Made by a program: the position numbers and the translations under genes. Shown here in pieces: positions 22,700-35,075 of a stretch of 64,000 nucleotides of DNA. The number at the start of each line of letters is the position of its first letter. The first letter of the stretch is position 1. The notes beneath the pieces were generated by a model. The model was given only the letters and a program-made list of their open reading frames with translations, was not told the DNA's origin and searched no databases. The stretch is from Capra hircus (taxonomy: Eukaryota > Chordata > Mammalia > Artiodactyla > Bovidae): NCBI RefSeq assembly GCF_001704415.2, contig NC_030823.1:74710458-74774457 (forward strand), written 5' to 3'.

Positions 22700-23455
22700 T
22701 CCTAAAATTAGTGTTTGACTTCTTACTGTCCACAGAAAACATTGAAAATTGTACACATAAGCATACAGCTGGTAGGACAGGAAAGAAACCCGAAGCGAGA
22801 AAAGGTCCACAGGCTAACTTTGGGGGCCAGTGCCCGGGATTGTGCGTTTGGAGCGCAGTCCCGGGTGGTGCCGGGATGGCTTCCCTGAAGACTACACGTT
22901 TACCAGGCGGTCCTAGTCGTGTGGTTTTCCAGACACTGGGGAAATGAGGCAGAGGCTGACGCCGAACTGGATGGGTGAGCAGCTCGGGGAACCCATTCCC
23001 TGTTCCCCTGTGGATGGACCTGATACAGAAAAGTTATTCCTGACACTTGTTAACGGTAAGGCAAACTTCGTTCAGTAGGTTCTGTCCTGTAGGGGAGAGA
23101 ATGGGCTCAATTCCAGGCAAGGAATAGTGGGAATTTGCAGCCCAGGAGCTGCCTGAGGGTGGCGGGCATGTCAGTGGATGAGAACTGCCAAGAGATAACG
23201 CGGGGTGTTGGGGGATTTTGGCTAAACTGAACCAACAGGATTCTGGTTGAAGGCAGGTGGGATTGGTCACACATCACCTGGTGGGATGGGATTGGGGAAG
23301 AGGTTAAGGAACCAGGTATCAGATATAGAGGGTGGGGTATTCCGGCTAAACTGACCTAGCAGGATAATTGAAGAGTGCAGAGACAAATACAGAAGCTCAA
23401 AGCCAGAATCTAACTGAGAAGGGAGTTTAGAGGAGCCTGATTAAAATTTGGTCAA
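22700..23455. other. Divergent-side promoter flank, unassigned
   Basis: Sequence right of the CpG island. ATGG/GTGAGC at about 22,971-22,980 would be a good plus-strand splice donor for a divergent transcript. The words 'ggctaaactga' near 23,220 and 23,343 repeat with similar flanks about 124 bases apart, suggesting an old duplicated or LTR-like repeat. No coding exon recognised. Confidence 0.4.
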
Positions 23456-23465
23456 GGAGAATCTT

Positions 23466-23742
23466 GGAGACGGCAATGGCAACCCACTCCAGTACTCCTG
23501 CCTGGAAAATCCCATGGACGGAGGAGCCTGGTAGGCTGCAGTCCATGGGGTCACTAGGAGTCCGACACGACTGAGCGACTTCACTTTCACTTTTCACTTT
23601 CATGCCTTGGAGAAGGAAATGGCAACCCACTCCAGTGTTCCTGCCTGGAGAATCCCAGGGACGGGGGAGCCTGGTGGGCTGCCATCCCTGGGGTCGCACA
23701 GAGTCGGACACGACTGAAGCGACTGAGCAGCAGCAGCAGCAG
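23466..23742 (+). mobile_element. Bov-A2 SINE dimer with 13-bp TSD
   Basis: Complete dimer ending in (CAG)n. CAAGGAGAATCTT at 23,453-23,465 and at 23,743-23,755 is a perfect target-site duplication. Confidence 0.95.
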
Positions 23743-24606
23743 CAAGGAGAATCTTTGTTAGACCTTATCCAATCAGTGGAACGTCTTAGAGCAAAGACTG
23801 AGCTTTCTAGCGGAAGCTGTTTTCCCCAGGACTTCAACCTGAAAACTCTGCCTGTGTTTTCAGCCTGATGCTGTGAAGTGTCTGGACTGAAGATTGGAAC
23901 ATCAACTCTTACCTGAGTTTCCTATGGAAACTTCTATCCACAGGCCTGTACTACGGATTTCAGACTTACTAGCTCCCAGAATCAACCATGCAAGTCAATT
24001 CCTTAGAATATCAGTGTATCCTCTATCTAACCTGTCAGTTCTATTTTTCTGGAGGACCATCACTAGTACACTGGCAATGAACAATAGGAAAATAAAATTG
24101 AAAAATAATGCCTTTGTATTTTCCTCAATCATGTGGCACCAACATTCATGTCCCCAGGGTGTCAGAAGTCTTTGTCAAAGGAAGTAGAAGTGGGTTGGGT
24201 GCCGCGAAGGAAAGTGCAGAGCCAGGAAGCCAAGACAAAAAGGAAATCTATACTCTTTAGAACCTCTTCCCTATAGCTTCCTTTTGCTGATCTGTCATGG
24301 TCTTAATTCAACATCCTTTAAAAGGCTGTTTCACAAATTTATTTCTGAAAATGAAAATGTGTTTCTTCAGTTACTCATTGAATATCCGTTGAACAACTAT
24401 TCTGTACCCTGCATGTAACATTTTAAATAAGCTTAATCATAAAAGGTGTTATTTGACAGCATCAGAAATATAAAATACCTGGGAATATGAAATACCTGAG
24501 CACTTCCCCTAAAACACAATCCAGAGACATTAAAGAAGACCTAAATAATTGAAATATGTAATATTCATAGATTAGAAGAGTCCATATTGTAAAGATGTCA
24601 ATCAAG

Positions 24607-24735
24607 GGACTGCTTTGTTGGTCCATTGGCTAAGACTCTGTGCCCCTAGTGCAGGGGGCTGGAGTTTGAACACTGGTCAGGGAACTAGATCCCACATGCT
24701 GTAACTGAGACCCAGCGTAGCTAAACACAAATTTA
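24607..24735 (+). mobile_element. tRNA-derived SINE (CHR/Bov-tA head)
   Basis: GGGACTGCTTTGTTGGTCCA to CCCACATGCTGTAACTGAGA, the head of the older cetartiodactyl SINE. Confidence 0.65.
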
Positions 24736-25029
24736 AGAAAATCAAAAGGCAGGTGAGAATATATTTGAAAAACATATGTCCCCCAAGTAAAAAGAACTAT
24801 TACAGCTAATGAGAAGGAAAAAAAAATATTTAAAATGAGAAAATACTTGATCAGACATTTCTTGAAAAGAGATAAATATGTGAAAGGTATTATCTTTAAA
24901 TTGCATCTTAAAGGAGATTCTAATTAAAACCACAGTAAGGTGCATCCATAAGAATAACTATACTTGACTGATAATATCAAGTGTTGAAGAAGATGTTTCA
25001 GCTGGAAGATAGATCAACTGGATATCTCA

Positions 25030-25285
25030 TTTTTTAAAATATATATATATTTATTTGGCTGCATCTGGTCTTAGTTGCAGGTCTTGAGATCTTTGCTTCC
25101 TCAGGCAGGATTTTCTCATTTTCGGTGCATGGACTCCCTAGTTGTGGGAGCGCTCAGTAGCTGAGGTGTGCAAACTTGGTTGCTCTGAAGCATGTGAGAT
25201 TGTAGTTGGATCAGGGATTGAACCCACATCCCCTGGCTTGCAAGGTGGATTCATAACCACTGAACCACAAGGGAAGTCCTTCATT
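25030..25285 (-). mobile_element. CHR-type SINE
   Basis: Antisense copy: TTATTTGGCTGCATCTGGTC to ACCACAAGGGAAGTCC, the cetartiodactyl CHR form with 'cgctcagtagctgaggtgtg'. Confidence 0.8.
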
Positions 25286-25574
25286 CACTTCTTCCTGAAA
25301 TGTAAAACAGTATAAGCACTTTAGAAAACAGTTGAACAATTTTGGAAAATGACACATCTTATAGGCTAGGCAGTCCATCTTTATTCAAGGGAAATCAAAG
25401 CATTAAATCAACGCAAAGTCTTACAAAATTTTATAGCAGCTTTACTTATGATAGCCCCAAATTAGGATCAACCCAAATGTCCAATAAGAGGCAAGTGGAT
25501 AAATATGTAGAAGACTATTACTGCAATAAGGAACAGAGCAATGCCAAAGGCAACAACCTAGATGAGTCTCAAAC

Positions 25575-25735
25575 TACTCAAATGGTTAAGAATTCACCTG
25601 CAATGCCGGAGACTAGGTTCATTGCCTGGGAAAACTGCATGGGCAGAGGATCCTGGCAGGCTATAGTCCATGGGGTTGCAAAGAGGAGACATGACTAAGT
25701 GACTAATGCTTTCATTACTTAGCAGTAAGAAGGAA
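25575..25735 (+). mobile_element. Bov-tA SINE, diverged
   Basis: 'tggttaagaattcacctgcaatgc' to 'agacatgactaagtgactaa'. Confidence 0.75.
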
Positions 25736-26039
25736 CAAACTAATGCCAAAGGCAACAAAATAGATATCTCAAAATAACTGTGAATAAAAGACAAGATGAG
25801 TATTCCATATGATTTGATTTATCAAAAAACTACAAACTACAGATTAAAATGACAGTTTGTTGCTTAGTCACAGCAGGTTGCATCAGAATTTGTATAGATT
25901 TAAAAAGTGCACAAGAAAATTTTGATTGTAGCGATAATTTCACTAGTGTATACATATAGCTGATCAAATTATATACCTTAAATGTATACAGAGTATTGCA
26001 TGATAAAGTCATTAAAACATGTCACTGACACACACACAT

Positions 26040-26914
26040 GCAATGAAACAATGGAAAAGTTGAAATCCACAGGTCAAAATTCACAGGTCAATTTACTATT
26101 TAAAAAGGTAAAGTTTCAAGTCTGTGACAAAAATATAAGACTGTCCAATAAATGAAAATAGATAAACAGGTGGGCATCAGAAATAAAAGTAAGTTGTGTA
26201 TAACCTCAGCTAATTAAGATAAATTCCAGTTGAATATAAAAATATAAATTTAAAAATTGAAACCATAAAAGGAGTGTAACAAAATAACAGTAAAATGTGA
26301 AGGTTTCTCTCACCATGAGTCAGAATTTAGAAGCAATTAAGGGAAGAAAGTTGTTAAATCAACTATATAAACTTAAAAATATTTTACATGGAGGAATTCC
26401 AATATCAGCAATGGTATATTAAGTAGCTGGAACCAATTGTCTAGCTGTAAACAACTAGTTCAATTGTTTTTTTAGACAAAAGCTACTGTTTTGAATGCAT
26501 GGCGTAGCTACCAAGGTTGTATATGAGGAATTGTGAGGCCCTGGACTGAAGAAAAAGAGGCTCAAAAAGGTGATCTGGTGTTACTGACTGGAAAGAAGCA
26601 ACCGAGAGGCTGATAACATGAGCAGATCCTTGACAGAGCCATGAGGCAGGGAGATAAAAGCAGAAATTAAAGGACCCCTCCCACAAAAAAAGGACCCTAA
26701 TAAACATCCCATGTTTTTAGCTGGAGTTCTGAAAGTCCTAACCTATGAATAAGAATGTACCAGAAATAGACTAGTCTTCATGTACTGATGCTCTTAACAT
26801 TTTTATTCCTTATTTGAGAAAGACAATGAGGAATTGCTCCTTCTTTTAGCCTGCCTGCCTGCCAGAGGCAAAACCAATCCTGTCTTGATTATGATGACAT
26901 CATCCAGACTCATT
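26040..26914. other. Unassigned AT-rich stretch
   Basis: No gene or clearly named repeat seen. Confidence 0.5.
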
Positions 26915-27035
26915 ATTTTTTTAACTTGGTCATTCTACATGACTTGTGGGATCTTAGTTCCCTGACTAGGGATCAATCCTGGGCCCTCAGCAGTGAAAGT
27001 GTGGTGTCATAACCTGTACCACCAAGGAATTCCTA
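26915..27035 (-). mobile_element. CHR-type SINE fragment
   Basis: 'gacttgtgggatcttagttccc' to 'accaccaaggaattcc', antisense. Confidence 0.7.
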
Positions 27036-27674
27036 ACTTGTTAAATTTTAATATGCGGCATCAAACACATACCTATACATACAAAGGCTATTCTCAAAAA
27101 AGTAAAAGACAAAACAGATAAAACATCCACAGAAGATGAAGAAAATGAAGTTATTAGACCAATACAGCAAATAAACCATGAGTGATATGTTCAAGGAATT
27201 GAAAGAATATTGAAATTTTAAAAAAATGGAAATCAAACACAAATTCTAGAACAGGAAAATACAGTAGGTAAGTCTAAGAAGAGTGGATATGATTAACATA
27301 AAATTAGAAAGAGCTGAAGAGAAACTGTTGAAGTAAAAGATAAATCAGAAGAAACATCCAGAATAAAACACAAACCAAGAATGGATAATACAGAAAAGAG
27401 GAAAAGAAAAATTTAGAACACATAAAATACCAAACATAAATCTTAATAGAACCACAGCAGCAGGAGAGGAAAATGAGAATGAGGAAGATGTAGCATTTTA
27501 AAAAGAATAGCTGAGAATTTCCCATTGATGAAAAGCATCATGCCAGAGATTCAAGAAAAAGTAGGAATTCCAAGCAAGATAAGTTCATAGAAAAGTAAAA
27601 TTGGGCATGTCCTAGTAAAACTGCTGAAAATTGGAAGTAAGGAAAAAAATTTAAAAGCATCCATAGGAGAAAAA

Positions 27675-27905
27675 AGGGACTTCACAGGTGGCGCAAGTGG
27701 TGCTAGAACCCCCTGCCAGTGCAGGAGACTAAAGAGATGCAGGCTCCATCCCCGGGTGGGGAAGATCCCCTGGACAAGGGCATGGCAACTCACTCCAGTA
27801 TTCTTGCCTGGAGAATCACATCGACAGAGAAGCCTGGCAGGCTCCAGTACATAAGGTCGCACAGAGTCAGACATGACTGAATTGACTTAGCGGGCACACA
27901 AGCAG
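27675..27905 (+). mobile_element. Bov-tA2 SINE
   Basis: Head GGGACTTCACAGGTGGCGCA and the characteristic 'gagatgcaggctccatccc' insert of this subtype; ends ACTTAGCGGGCACACA. Confidence 0.85.
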
Positions 27906-28077
27906 GAGAAAAAGGGGTATTGGCATTAGAGGAGCAAAATTAGACCAAGAGCTGACTTCCCAGTGGAAGTTTCTGAAGCCCAAAGACATCTTCATGATGC
28001 TCGTAGAAGACAGCTGCTGAGCTAGAAAAATATCCTTCAAATGAGAAGATAAAAGCTAGTTGAAATAAGCCAATCTT

Positions 28078-28316
28078 GAGAGGATTGGCCACCTGATGTG
28101 AAGAGCCAACTCATTGGAAAAGACCCTGATACTGGGAAAGATTGAAGGCAGGAGAAGGGAATGACAGAGGATGAGATGGTTGGATAGCATCACCAACTCT
28201 ATGGACATGAATTTGAGCAAGTTCTGGGAGTTGGTGATGGACAGGGAGGACTGACATGCAGCAGTCCATGGGGTTGCAAAGAATCAGACACAACTGAGTG
28301 ACTGAACTGAACTGAA
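28078..28316 (+). mobile_element. BovB LINE 3' fragment
   Basis: 'gattggccacctgatgtgaagag' to the tail 'gactgaactgaactgaa'. Confidence 0.88.
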
Positions 28317-28574
28317 ACAGCCTAAAGATAAAAGAAAATAATCACAATATAATTTACAACTTATTTTGAACTGGATAATAATAAAAATATATCAAAACAA
28401 ATGTGGTATAGCTAAAATCATATTCAGAGGGCAACTTTAAATGCTCACACTAGAAGAAAAACGGAAAATTCTTGATCTATGCATTAATTTCAAGAAATTC
28501 GCACTTGCCCTCTGCCTCAAAAAATTTCCAGAGATTATAAGACTGGAAACACCCAAAACCAGATATCAGTAAAA

Positions 28575-28850
28575 TGGAAAGTTTTTTTTTTTAAATATTA
28601 TTTATATAGTTGACTGCATTGGGTCCTAGTTGTGGTGTGTGGGAGCTTTCCTCATGACATGTGGGCTCTTCATCATGGCATAGAGCCTTCCCTCTAGTTG
28701 GGGCACACAGGCTTTAGAGCGCCTGGGCTCAGTAGTTGGGGCCTAGTTGCCTGGTGGCATGTGGGATGTTAGTTTCCCAACCAGGGATTGAACCTGTGTC
28801 CCTTGCATTGGAAGATGGATTCTTAACCCCTGGACCATAGCACTTATTTT
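28575..28850 (-). mobile_element. CHR-type SINE
   Basis: Poly(T) start at 28,580, 'ggtcctagttgtggtgtgtg', end 'cttaacccctggacca'. Confidence 0.8.
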
Positions 28851-29119
28851 TTTAAAACCCTAAAATTATTTTTTTGTTGTTAAAAAAAGCAGTACACAGT
28901 TGATAAGGAACTCTTATCTTCCTATGTGCCATTTGTTAAGTTATTGTGTATTAACTTCAAGTCTCCCCTTCAAAATTCTGCGTGTGATGCTGGGCTGGCA
29001 CTCAGATTTACAGACTGGCTCCCTGTTAGTTCCTGAAGGGAAAAATAGATATTTTTTAAAAGTAAGAAAACCGTGGTTGGAAAGTCACAAGCTCTCTATC
29101 TTGTAAAAGTACCAGAAGG

Positions 29120-30170
29120 AAAGGACACTATCAGGAAAGTGAAAAGACAACCTAAGAATGGGAGAAAATACTTGCACATGATAAATCTGATGATCTAGTA
29201 TCTAGATTCTATTTAAAATTTTTATGAATCAAAAAATAAAATAATCCAGTTTTAAAAATGGACATTGGATTTTAATAGACATTTTTCCAAAGAAGATATA
29301 TAAAGGCCAATAAACGCATGAAAAGTTGTTCAGTGTCACAGTCTGTATAGAAATGTAAATTGAAACCACAGTTACATACCTACCACATCACACCAACTAG
29401 GATGGTCTTTATTAAAAAGATAGATAACAAACATTGGCAAGGCTGTGGAGAAGTTGGAACCCTCATAACTGCTGGTGGGACCATGAAATGGGGCACCTAC
29501 TTTGGAAAATGTTTTGTCAGTTTCTCAAAAAGAGAAACAAGAGTTACAATACAAGAGTTACAATATGCAATTCCACTCCTAGGTATATACCTGTTGTTCA
29601 GTCTCAAAGTCATGTCTGACTCTTTGCGACCCCATGCACAGCAACATGCCAGGCTTCCCTGTCCTTCCTTCACTGTCTCCTGGAGTTTGCTCAAATTCAT
29701 GTCCATTGAGTTGGTGATGCTATCTAACCATACCTAAGTAAACGAAAAACTCATTTTCATGCAAAAACTTGTACACAAATGTTTATGGCAGTATAAATGT
29801 ACATATGTATGACATAATCGTCAAAAGGTGGAAGCAAGCCAGATGTCCATGTTGATAAATAGATATTAAAATGTGGCTTATTCATAGAATTTAATATTCT
29901 GTCATGAAAGGTATTAAAGTATTGATACATGCTACAACATAGATGAGTCTTAAAAAATTCTAAGTGAAAAATGTGAAATGTAAATAACCACGTAGTGTAT
30001 GATTCCGTTTATATAAAATGAATAGTGAAATTCACAAAAACAAAGTAGATTAGTAGTAAGAGTCTAGGGAAAAGGGGAGTGGACGAATGACTGCTGATGG
30101 GTACAGATTTCCTTTGGGGTAATGAAACTCTTCTAATATTAGATTGTAATTTTACTTGTGCAACTTTGTG
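29120..30170 (+). mobile_element. Old L1 ORF2/3' remnant
   Basis: Wording typical of L1 ORF2 C-terminus and 3' UTR ('gcatgaaaagttgttcagtgtcac', 'ggcaaggctgtggagaagttggaaccc'). The BovB tail at 29,596-29,738 splits it. Confidence 0.75.
29596..29738 (-). mobile_element. BovB 3' fragment
   Basis: 'gttcagtctcaaagtcatgtctgac' to 'gagttggtgatgctatctaacc', antisense. Confidence 0.8.
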
Positions 30171-30177
30171 AATATGC

Positions 30178-30415
30178 TAAGTGAAAGTGAAAGTCGCTCA
30201 GCTGTGTCCAACTTATTGCAACCCCTTGAAATTCTCCAGGCCAGAATACTGGGTGGGTAGCCTTTCCCTTCTCCAGGGGATCTTTTCAACCCAGGTCTCC
30301 TGCATTGCAGGCAGATTCTTTACTAGCTAAGCCACAAGGGAAGCCCAAGAATACTGGAGTGGATAGCCTATTCCTTCTCTGGTGGATCTTCCCAACCCAG
30401 GAATTGAAAAACTCC
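30178..30415 (-). mobile_element. Bov-tA SINE with extra fragment
   Basis: Antisense copy ending CACAAGGGAAGCCC at about 30,345. A second partial body (AAGAATACTGGAGTGGATAG...) follows directly, suggesting a rearranged or tandem SINE. Confidence 0.7.
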
Positions 30416-30505
30416 TGAATTGTATGGTTTAAAAGGTTAAATTTTATTTTATATGAATTACATTCAATAAAAATCATATATTCTTTTTTGTAATTGTAAC
30501 AGCAT

Positions 30506-31182
30506 TAGTTCAGTTCAGTCGCTCAGTCATGTCCGACTCTTTGCGACCCCATGAACTGCAGCACACCAGGCCTCCCTGTCTATCACCAACTCCCAGAGTT
30601 CACCCAAACTCATGTCCATCGAGTCGGTGATGCCATCCAGCCATCTCATCCTCTGTCATCCCCTTCTCCTCCTGCCCCCAATCCCTTCCAGCATCAGAGT
30701 CTTTTCCAATGAGTCAACTCTTCGCATGAGGTGGCCAAAGTATTGGATTTTCAGCTTTAGCATCAGTCCTTCCAAAGAAATCCCAGGGCTGATGTCCTTT
30801 AGAGTGGACTGGTTGGATCTCCTTGCAGTCCAAGGGACTCTCAAGAGTCTTCTCCAACACCACAGTTCAAAAGCATCAATTCTTCGGCGCTCAGCTTTCT
30901 TCACAGTCCAACTTTCACATCCATACATGACCACTGGAAAAACCATAGCCTTGACTAGATGGACCTTTGTTGGCAAAGTAAGGTCTCTGCTTTTGAATAT
31001 GCTATCTAGGTTGGTCATAACTTTTCTTCCAAGGAGTAAGCATCTTTTAATTTCATGGCTGCAGTCACCATCTGCAATGATTTTGGAGCCCCCCAAAATA
31101 AAGTCTGACACTATTTCCACTGTTTCCCCATCTATTTCCCATGAAGTGATGGGACCAGATGCTATGATCTTAGTTTTCTGAA
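30506..31182 (-). mobile_element. BovB LINE 3' end with 11-bp TSD
   Basis: Antisense; the BovB C-terminal frame is open over 31,120-30,656. TGTAACAGCAT at 30,495-30,505 and 31,183-31,193 is a perfect target-site duplication. Confidence 0.94.
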
Positions 31183-31402
31183 TGTAACAGCATAGAAAAT
31201 GGTTATATAATTTTTATGCATAAAAGAGTGCTTTTTGTTCACATGGTATGGTCACGTGTAAAAAAGTTATACTGAGTGAAGTTTGGAAAGCATTGCATCA
31301 AAACATTAATAGAAATTCTCTCCAGGTTGTGGGGTGATATAGGATTTTCTTTTCTTCAATTTTTAAAAAAAATATTTCAACTCTTCTATTATAAACATGT
31401 AT

Positions 31403-31530
31403 TTTTGGCATCATTGACTCAATGGACATGAGTTGGAGTAAACTCTGGGAGACAGTGAAGGACAGGGAAGCCTGATGTGCTGCCATCCATGGGGTCACAA
31501 GGAGCTGGACATGACTGAGCAACTGAACAA
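31403..31530 (+). mobile_element. BovB 3' fragment
   Basis: 'atcattgactcaatggacatgag' to 'ctgagcaactgaac', then (AAC)n. Confidence 0.8.
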
Positions 31531-31739
31531 CAACAACATTTTTTAATGATGAAAAAAAGTTTTTTTAAAAAGTACCATAAAGAAAATGTGTCAGATAATG
31601 TCGTAGTGCCTGTAAGGCTCTTAGATGTTAGACTTCAAAGTCAGAGTGTCACATATGCTGAGCAAGGACTAAGAAAGCTTTGCCATTGTCACCTTGTGAA
31701 AACACAAGGACTATAAAAACATAGTCTCGGGGACTTTTC

Positions 31740-33335
31740 TGCTACCTAGAAGAAATTTTTTTTCAACTTTATTGAGGTATAACTGACAATAAAATTGTAA
31801 CATATTTAAAGTGTACAATGTGATGACTTGACATACATACACATTATAAGTTAATACACCATCAAGTTAATTAACACATCCATCACATCACATGTCTTTA
31901 ACACATCCATCAGCTCGCATTACATTTTTTAGTGAAAATATTTATGTTCTACCCTTTGAGCAAATTTCAATCATACAGCACTGTGTTGTTATCGTCACCA
32001 TACTGTGTATTAGAGCGTCAGACCTCATTCATCTGATAACTGAAAGTCTGTGCCCTTTTGTCAATCTCTCCTTACTTTCCCTACCTCCCAGGCCCTGGCA
32101 ACTGCTTTTGTACTCTCCGTTTCTATGAGTTTGACCTTTTTTTTTTTTTTTTGATTCCACACATAAGTGGTAATATATATTGATAGTATTCGTATTTGTC
32201 TTTGTATATCTGTCTGGCTTATTTCACTTAGCATGATGCCTTTAGGTTGCAAAAGGCAGAATTTCCTTCTTTTACTTAAGGCTGAATAATATATATAAAG
32301 AAATATAACATTTTCTTCATGCATTCATCTGTTTACAGACACTTAGGTTGTTTCCATAATTTGGCTATGTTGAATATTGCAGTGAACATAGGAGTGCATA
32401 TATCACTTTGAGATAATGGTTTCACTTTATATGGATATATTCTCAGAAGTGGGATTGTTGTATCATATGGTAGTTCTATTTTTAATTTCTTGAGGGACCT
32501 CCAAGCTGTTTTTGACAGTGGTTGTATCAGTTTATATTTCCGCTAACAGTGTACAAAGATTTCCTTTCCTCCACATCCTCACCAACATTTGTTATCTTTT
32601 GTCTTTTTGATAATGAACATCCTAGTGGAGGAGAAGTGACATCTCGTTGTGGTTTTGATTTGCATTTCCCTGAGGATTGGCGATGTTGAGCAACCTTCCA
32701 TGTACTTGTTGGCCATTTGTATGTCTTCGAAAAACTGTCTGTATAGGTCCTTTGCCCATTTTTTCATTGGGTTATTTGTTGTTGAATCGTATGGGTTACT
32801 TGTATATTTTATTAGGTAAGTGGTTTGCAAATATTTTCTCCCATTCTGAAGGTTGACTATTCAGTTTCCTGATGGTTTCTTTTGCTATGTAGAAGCTTTT
32901 AATTTGATGTAGTTCCACTTATTAATTTTTGCTTTTGTTAAATCCAAAAAAATCATTGCTGATAGCAATGCCAAGGAGTTTGCCAACTGTTTTCTTCTAA
33001 ATATTTTATGGTCTCAGGTCTTACATTTAAGTTTTTAATCTATTTTTCAGTCGATTTTTGTGCATGGTGTAAGAGAAAGATGTGGCTGTCCGGCTTTCCC
33101 AATACGTTTACTGAAAAGACTGTCTTTCCCCCATTGTATATCTTGCTCATTTGTCAGTTAATTGACCATATACACACAGGATTACTTTGGGCACTTGATT
33201 CTATTCCATTGATCAGTGTATCTGTTTTCATGCCATTACTATATTGCTTTGAAATCAGGAAGTATGATGCCTCCAGCTTTGTTCTTTTTCAAGATTGCTT
33301 TAGGTTTCCTTTAAATGGAAAAGAAGCAAAAATCT
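31740..33335 (-). mobile_element. L1 3' half, antisense
   Basis: Starts with the antisense of the L1 3' UTR ('tttcaactttattgaggtataactgac') and runs back through ORF2 C-terminus ('ttgatttgcatttccctgaggattgg', 'caaatattttctcccattctgaaggttg'). Confidence 0.88.
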
Positions 33336-34124
33336 ATAGGAAAAGGAAAATCCCAACAAGAAGGGCAAATACATAGAAGGATTGAAGATCACTTAAATAA
33401 GCCAGTATGTAGATTTAAAAAAAGAAAACAAAATTGTGAAAGCAACTATAACTACAATGAACAGTAAAGTGATAAGCTTGAAGATGCAAAATAATGACAT
33501 CAAAACCACAAAATGTGGGGGAAGGAAGTGAAAAGTATGAATCTCTTTGGACATTCCCTCACATAATATACAAACATAAACTCAAAATAGTTTGAAGACC
33601 TAAATGTAAAACATGAAGCCATGAAACTCTTAGAAGAAAACATAGGGGAAACACTCTGACATAAATCATGGCAGTATTTTCTTCATCAGTCTCCTAAAGC
33701 AAAAGAAATAAAAAATAAACAAGTGGGACCTATAATGATTGACTTCACAGCTTTTGCACAGCAAAGAAAGAAAACCATCAACAAAACAAAAAGAAAAACT
33801 GTGGAACAGGAAAAAAATATTTGCAGATGATTCAACTGACTGGGGTTAATTTCCGCAATATACAAACAACTCATACAGCTCAGAATCAAAAAACAAATGA
33901 GCCAATTGAGAAATGGACAGAAGACTTGAATAGACATTTTTCCACAGAAGACATACAGGTGGTTCACAGGCACATGTAAAATGCTCAGCTTTACTAATTA
34001 TTAGAGAAATGAAAATCAAAACCATTATGAGGTATCATCTCACACCTGTCAGATGGCTGTCATCAAAAAGTCTGCAAATAACAAATGTTGGATAGGATAC
34101 GGAGGAAATGAAATCTTTGTAAAT

Positions 34125-34235
34125 TGTTGTGTGACAGTCACTCAGTTGTATCCAATTCTTTGTGACCCCATGGACTGTAGCCCACCAGGCTCCTCTACCC
34201 ATGGAATTCTCTAGGCAAGAATACTGGAGTGGTTG
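34125..34235 (-). mobile_element. Bov SINE fragment
   Basis: 'gtgacagtcactcagttgtatcc' to 'aagaatactggagtgg', antisense, inside L1. Confidence 0.8.
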
Positions 34236-34704
34236 ATGGAATGGTACAGCTACCATGTGAAATAGTATGGAGGTACTCTAATAAACTAAAAATAGAACTA
34301 CCGTATTATCCAGTGATGGATATATATATCCAGAAAAAAATGAAAACAGTAATTGGAAAAGATTCACAAACCCCAATGTTCATACCAGCCCTGTTTACAA
34401 TAGGCAAAACATGGAAGCAACCCAAATGCTCATCAACAGATGACTGGATTCAGGAGAGGTCGTACACATACAGAATGGAATCTTATTCAGCCATAAAAGG
34501 ATGAATACTGCCATTTGCAGCAACATGGATGGACCTGCAGAATATTATACTTGGTAAAATGTTAGAAAAAGACAAATACTGTAGGATATCAGTTATATAT
34601 CGAATCTGAAAACTCATGCAAATGAATGTATATACAAAACAGAAGCAGCCTCGCAGATATAGAAAACAAGTCTGTGCTTACTAAAGGGTAAAGGGTGAAA
34701 GGAA

Positions 34705-34895
34705 GGAGAAGAGTGTTAATGGCTCAGTCGTGTCCGACTCTTTGCGACCAGGCTCCTCTGTCCATGGGATTCTGCAGGCATAAATACTGGAGTGGGTTCC
34801 AATGCCCTTCTCCAGGGGATCTCCCCAATCCAGGGATTGAACCAGGGTCTTCTGCATTGTGGGAAGATTCTTACAATCTGAGTCACCAGGAAAGC
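34705..34895 (-). mobile_element. Bov-tA SINE
   Basis: 'gctcagtcgtgtccgactc' to 'agtcaccaggaaagc', antisense. Confidence 0.85.
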
Positions 34896-34909
34896 ATCCC
34901 ATTTTCCCC

Positions 34910-35075
34910 CTAAAAGATTATTTATTTGGCTGAATGGGGTCTTGGTTGTGACAGAGGGATCTTCGCTGTGGTGTGAGGGCTTCTCTAGTTGCCCTGAGGC
35001 ATATGAGATCTTAGTTCACCAGCCAGGGATCCAACCTGCATTTCCTACACAGGAAAGCAGATTCTTCAACCCTGG
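34910..35075 (-). mobile_element. CHR-type SINE
   Basis: 'tatttggctgaatggggtcttgg' to 'aagcagattcttcaaccctgg', antisense. Confidence 0.75.

Larger units (their letters stand above)
21640..22700. promoter_or_regulatory. CpG-island promoter of ZBTB41, possibly bidirectional
   Basis: About 1 kb of strongly GC-rich, CpG-dense sequence in an otherwise AT-rich window, directly upstream of ZBTB41 exon 2. It has GC boxes (for example CCCCGCCCGCC at 22,241), an ETS site, a CRE-like site and NRF1-like motifs, and no clear TATA box. Broad-start housekeeping promoters look like this. Long open frames on both strands here come from GC content and are not called as genes. Confidence 0.9.
24460..26030 (+). 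mobile_element. Old L1 remnant with nested SINEs
   Basis: Pieces between younger SINEs read as a diverged plus-strand L1 ORF2 and 3' region ('agaagagtccatattgtaaagatgtcaat', 'ttttatagcagctttacttatgatagcccc', 'caacccaaatgtccaataagaggcaa'). Interruptions are at 24,607-24,735, 25,030-25,285 and 25,575-25,735. Confidence 0.65.
27045..28575 (+). mobile_element. Old L1/HAL1-like remnant with nested elements
   Basis: Lysine/glutamate-rich AT-rich sequence ('gaaagagctgaagagaaactgttgaa', 'agaatttcccattgatgaaaag', 'aattggaagtaagg') resembles the ORF1 region of HAL1/old L1. The younger Bov-tA (27,675-27,905) and BovB tail (28,078-28,316) interrupt it. Confidence 0.5.

Noticed and set aside
21736..22947. 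Several long frames (up to 195 codons) on both strands in the CpG island
   Set aside because: Stop codons are rare in GC-rich DNA. The frames overlap each other, have proline/arginine/glycine-rich composition and show no domain; they are better explained by base composition.
30612..31181. 189-codon plus-strand frame
   Set aside because: It is the antisense shadow of the BovB ORF2 C-terminus on the minus strand.
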